From Coprococcus_C hominis (lineage in GTDB: Bacteria > Bacillota > Clostridia > Lachnospirales > Lachnospiraceae), in assembly GCF_020687505.1 (NCBI RefSeq), contig NZ_JAJEQT010000014.1: a stretch of 25,590 bases of DNA. One strand, written 5' to 3'. Under the pieces are notes generated by a model. That model was not told the origin of the DNA. It saw only the letters and a program-made list of their open reading frames with translations, and searched no databases. The position numbers and the translations under genes were made by a program. Shown here piece by piece: positions 23,025-25,590 of this stretch. Every line of letters begins with the position of its first letter. Within the stretch, counting starts at the first letter, position 1.

Positions 23025-23672
23025 TCAATGATTTGGCACATCTTGGACTTGTAATCCAAGTGCCGCTTCGATGCCGTGCATCAGCACATCCATCGCCTCT
23101 AAAAATGCCTGCTTCATCTCCTCGGTGAAGCCGTCCTTGCAGGTATCATCGGCGATCATCTCACAGATCATCGAGAACTCAGACAACGACAGCATGTAAC
23201 ATGTTTTCTCGGATAGCTGATTCTTCGCAAGTCCACGCACGTATAACTCATGATAAAAGCGCGTTGCGAATTCGTTGCATCGAGTGATATAAACTTTGCG
23301 GAAGTTCCGGATATAGGTGCCGGAATCGTTCTTTAACAGCATGTGGAAGAGCTGCATATCGTCCTCTAACAGCTCGAGGGTCCGGATGGATATGCGGGAA
23401 TAGAATACCTGCATCAGCTGCTCGTCGGACATTGCCGAAAAGTCAATATCCAGCATGGACTCACTCAGTGCCATCAGCTTATTTCCGCTCTCTGCGAATA
23501 TCTCGCCGAACATTTCTTCCTTTCCTGAAAAATGCTTGTATATCGCACCGGGGGTAATGCCTGCCCGCGAAGCAATCTTTCGCATGGATGCTTCCTGATA
23601 GCCACATTCCAAGAAAATCTCTTTCGCACTTTGTAAAATTGTCGCTCTGGTCGCTTTTGTGCTCTCGCGCAT
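23025..23672 (-). CDS. TetR family transcriptional regulator
   Basis: A 215-residue protein. The HTH is at about 8-55: RATILQSAKEIFLECGYQEASMRKIASRAGITPGAIYKHFSGKEEMF in family order (AKEIFLECGY, KIASRAGITPGAIYKHF). The C-terminal domain is helical and unassigned. The ATG has AAAGGAG upstream. A perfect palindrome lies between its -10 box and its ribosome binding site, so it very likely represses itself and the ATC-hydrolase-like gene downstream. Confidence 0.92.
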   Translation of the reverse strand: MRESTKATRATILQSAKEIFLECGYQEASMRKIASRAGITPGAIYKHFSGKEEMFGEIFAESGNKLMALSESMLDIDFSAMSDEQLMQVFYSRISIRTLELLEDDMQLFHMLLKNDSGTYIRNFRKVYITRCNEFATRFYHELYVRGLAKNQLSEKTCYMLSLSEFSMICEMIADDTCKDGFTEEMKQAFLEAMDVLMHGIEAALGLQVQDVPNH

Positions 23673-23687
23673 AATTGTACTCCTTTG

Positions 23688-23731
23688 GTAAACGCTGTTT
23701 ACTTTATAGCACAGGAAACGGGGAAATGCAA
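23688..23731 (-). promoter_or_regulatory. TetR promoter and operator palindrome (minus strand)
   Basis: On the minus strand TTGCAT, a 17-base spacer and TATAAA (23708-23703) form a promoter. Immediately after it is the perfect inverted repeat GTAAAC-AGC-GTTTAC (23702-23688), at the predicted transcription start. This is the expected place for TetR autoregulation. Confidence 0.65.
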
Positions 23732-23873
23732 GGGGAAATGTTGAGGTGAAGGAAAAATAATCAATTCTATTAAATTCAAAATCAAAAATTTTATTTTTAT
23801 CATCCGCACAATTATGATAGAATTAAGCGTAAGTGAATTATAACAGAAGCGACGAATGAGGGAGGATATAAAA

Positions 23874-25469
23874 ATGGCAGAAGGAAAAGATTTATTGCAG
23901 GTACTATGGAGTGGGGCAGATGTACTGCGTGGAAAGATGGACGCCAATGAGTACAAGACATACTTGCTTGGATTGGTTTTCTATAAATACTTATCAGATT
24001 CGTATCTATCAAAAGTGTATGATCTGCTGAATGATGCGAAGCCGGAGAGTCTGGAAGAGGCACAGACCGCTTACGAAGAAATTATGGAGAGTGAAGATGC
24101 AGAGGAGCTGCTGGAGGAATTGAAAGAATCTTTGCATTATACATTAGATCCGGACATGACTTATGTCAGCATCTTAAAGGATGCGAAAAACAACGCATTC
24201 AATCGAGAGAAATTACAGGCAGCATTTAACCGGATCGAAGAGTCGGATGAATTGTTTCATGGACTATTTGCAGATGTAGATCTGTATTCGAATCGTTTGG
24301 GAACCGGAGATCAGAAGCAGAGCGCAACGATCGCAGAAGTAATTAAGGTGTTGGACGATGCAGATCTGATTCATACCGAGGGCGATGTACTGGGAAATGC
24401 ATATGAGTATCTGATCGGTCAGTTTGCTTCGGAAACGGGAAAGAAAGCAGGAGAATTCTATACACCACATGGACCGGCGCAGATCTTATGTCGGATCGCG
24501 ATGACCGGACAGGAAAATAAAAAAGGATTGCAGGTATATGATCCGTGTATGGGTTCCGGTTCTTTGATGCTTAGCTGTAGAAATTATTCCACAGAGCCAG
24601 ACTTTATCAAATATTACGGTCAGGAACTGATGCCATCCACTTACAACCTTGCTCGTATGAATATGTTTCTGCATGGCGTACTGCCAGAGAATCAGCATCT
24701 GCGAAATGGAGATACCCTGGATGCAGACTGGCCAACCGATGAAGAAACAGAGTTTGATGCAGTTACGATGAATCCACCTTATTCTGCAAATTGGTCGGCA
24801 GCAGAAGGCTTCAAACAGGATGAACGATTTATGGATTATGGTGGAAAGCTGGCACCGAAATCAAAGGCGGATTATGCATTTTTGTTACATGGTTTTTATC
24901 ATCTGAAACAGACAGGAACTATGGCAATCGTGTTGCCACATGGTGTGTTGTTCCGTGGAGCAGCAGAGGGAAGCATAAGGAAGACATTGCTGGAAAATGG
25001 TTCGATCTATGCGGTGATTGGTCTGCCATCGAACATGTTCTACAATACGTCGATTCCTACTTGTATTATCGTGCTGAAGAAGCACCGCGAAGGGCGCGAT
25101 GTGTTATTTATCGATGCATCTAAATTGTTCGAAAAAGAGAAAAAGCAAAATGTGATGAAAGAGGAACATATCGATCATGTTCTGGAATTATACAATAATC
25201 GTAAGACGGTGGAGAAAGAAGCATATCTCGCCTCTTATGATGACATTGTGGCAAATGATTTTAATTTGAACATCCCAAGATATGTGGATACAACGGAAGA
25301 AGAGGAAGAAATCGACTTAAAGGCATTGACACAGAGTATGCGCGAGACAGACAAGCAGATCAAAGAGGAAAATGCAGCGTTAGTCGGAATGATGAAAGAA
25401 CTGACCTTCCAGGATGATGCGACGAAAGAGGCTGTTGAGGCGTTTATTCGTGTGCTTGAGGAGGTGTAA
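23874..25469 (+). CDS. hsdM: Type I restriction-modification methyltransferase subunit
   Basis: A 531-residue N6-adenine methyltransferase subunit of a type I restriction-modification system. The N-terminal helical domain (about 1-150) starts with LWSGADVLRGKMDANEYK and contains the usual YLLGLVFYKYLSD. The catalytic domain has GEFYTPHGPAQILCRI, the SAM-binding DPCMGSGSLML and the catalytic NPPYSANW. The ATG at 23874 has GGGAGGA upstream, preferred over the ATG at 23856, which lies in front of that ribosome binding site. hsdS begins 3 bases after its stop. hsdR would lie outside the window or elsewhere. Confidence 0.95.
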   Translation: MAEGKDLLQVLWSGADVLRGKMDANEYKTYLLGLVFYKYLSDSYLSKVYDLLNDAKPESLEEAQTAYEEIMESEDAEELLEELKESLHYTLDPDMTYVSILKDAKNNAFNREKLQAAFNRIEESDELFHGLFADVDLYSNRLGTGDQKQSATIAEVIKVLDDADLIHTEGDVLGNAYEYLIGQFASETGKKAGEFYTPHGPAQILCRIAMTGQENKKGLQVYDPCMGSGSLMLSCRNYSTEPDFIKYYGQELMPSTYNLARMNMFLHGVLPENQHLRNGDTLDADWPTDEETEFDAVTMNPPYSANWSAAEGFKQDERFMDYGGKLAPKSKADYAFLLHGFYHLKQTGTMAIVLPHGVLFRGAAEGSIRKTLLENGSIYAVIGLPSNMFYNTSIPTCIIVLKKHREGRDVLFIDASKLFEKEKKQNVMKEEHIDHVLELYNNRKTVEKEAYLASYDDIVANDFNLNIPRYVDTTEEEEEIDLKALTQSMRETDKQIKEENAALVGMMKELTFQDDATKEAVEAFIRVLEEV

Positions 25470-25472
25470 AAT

Positions 25473-25590
25473 ATGAATACACCGAAGATTCGATTTAAGG
25501 GATTCAAAGACGATTGGGAACAGCGTAAGGTTTTAGATTTGCTTGTTCAACCTGTTACAGATGGACCTCATGAGACTCCTAGATTGGTGG
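25473..25590 (+). CDS. hsdS: Type I restriction-modification specificity subunit, N-terminal fragment
   Basis: The reading frame opens 3 bases after hsdM with MNTPKIRFKGFKDDWEQRKV and continues with VTDGPHETP to the window edge. The FKGF-DDWEQRK opening is the usual start of firmicute HsdS proteins, which read the DNA target and bind HsdM. GAGGTG upstream serves as ribosome binding site. The gene is cut by the end of the window, so the target recognition domains cannot be judged. Confidence 0.9.
   Translation, partial: MNTPKIRFKGFKDDWEQRKVLDLLVQPVTDGPHETPRLV

Noticed and set aside
23756..23823. Promoter for hsdM
   Set aside because: TATGAT (23813-23818) is a fair -10 box, but the -35 position (TTTATT) is poor; not strong enough to list.

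Overview
The window looks like a chromosomal segment of a low-to-mid GC Firmicute, most likely a gut Lachnospiraceae (Roseburia, Coprococcus or Lachnospira-like). The grounds are the 23S rRNA 3' end, the strong GGAGG-type ribosome binding sites, the sigma-A type promoters, and gene families typical of Clostridia (DegV, WYL, DUF2974, DUF4230, ATC hydrolase). No taxon-specific marker was used, so the genus is not claimed. No stretch longer than about 210 bases lacks a gene, and no tRNA, insertion sequence, prophage or CRISPR array was seen.

Region 1 (1-4740). The 3' tail of a 23S rRNA gene runs straight into a terminator with no 5S gene. Then come a hypoxanthine-DNA glycosylase, a convergent DUF2974 lipase-like hydrolase, a small membrane protein, a DegV fatty-acid-binding protein behind a good promoter with a palindrome at its start site, an unknown acidic protein, and a WYL regulator closed by a terminator.

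Region 2 (4851-10523). Five co-oriented genes: a Lon-like AAA+ ATPase without a protease domain, a c-di-GMP phosphodiesterase with a degenerate GGDEF domain, an NYN ribonuclease-like protein with two LOTUS domains, a membrane-anchored DUF4230 protein and a DUF4230 lipoprotein. This is a candidate uncharacterised c-di-GMP/RNA-turnover locus.

Region 3 (10557-17253). This is the most interesting part. bioY (biotin ECF transporter S component, minus strand) diverges from a plus-strand operon coding for a MaoC-like hydratase, a thiolase, an AMP-forming acyl ligase, a fused EcfA1-EcfA2 double ATPase, and EcfT. The 91-bp gap between the two promoter -10 boxes and the genes holds two textbook sigma-A promoters whose -35 hexamers are the two halves of a single BirA-type palindrome. 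One biotin-responsive operator would therefore control the transporter subunit, the ECF motor and an uncharacterised acyl-CoA module. That module resembles B. subtilis yhfS/yhfT, which belong to the BirA regulon.

Region 4 (17266-21632). A TetR regulator with two tandem palindromes on its promoter, followed by a heterodimeric ABC exporter-type pair and a strong terminator.

Region 5 (21718-25590). A metallophosphoesterase, a convergent TetR plus ATC-hydrolase-like pair with an autoregulatory palindrome, and the start of a type I restriction-modification locus (hsdM complete, hsdS cut by the window edge).
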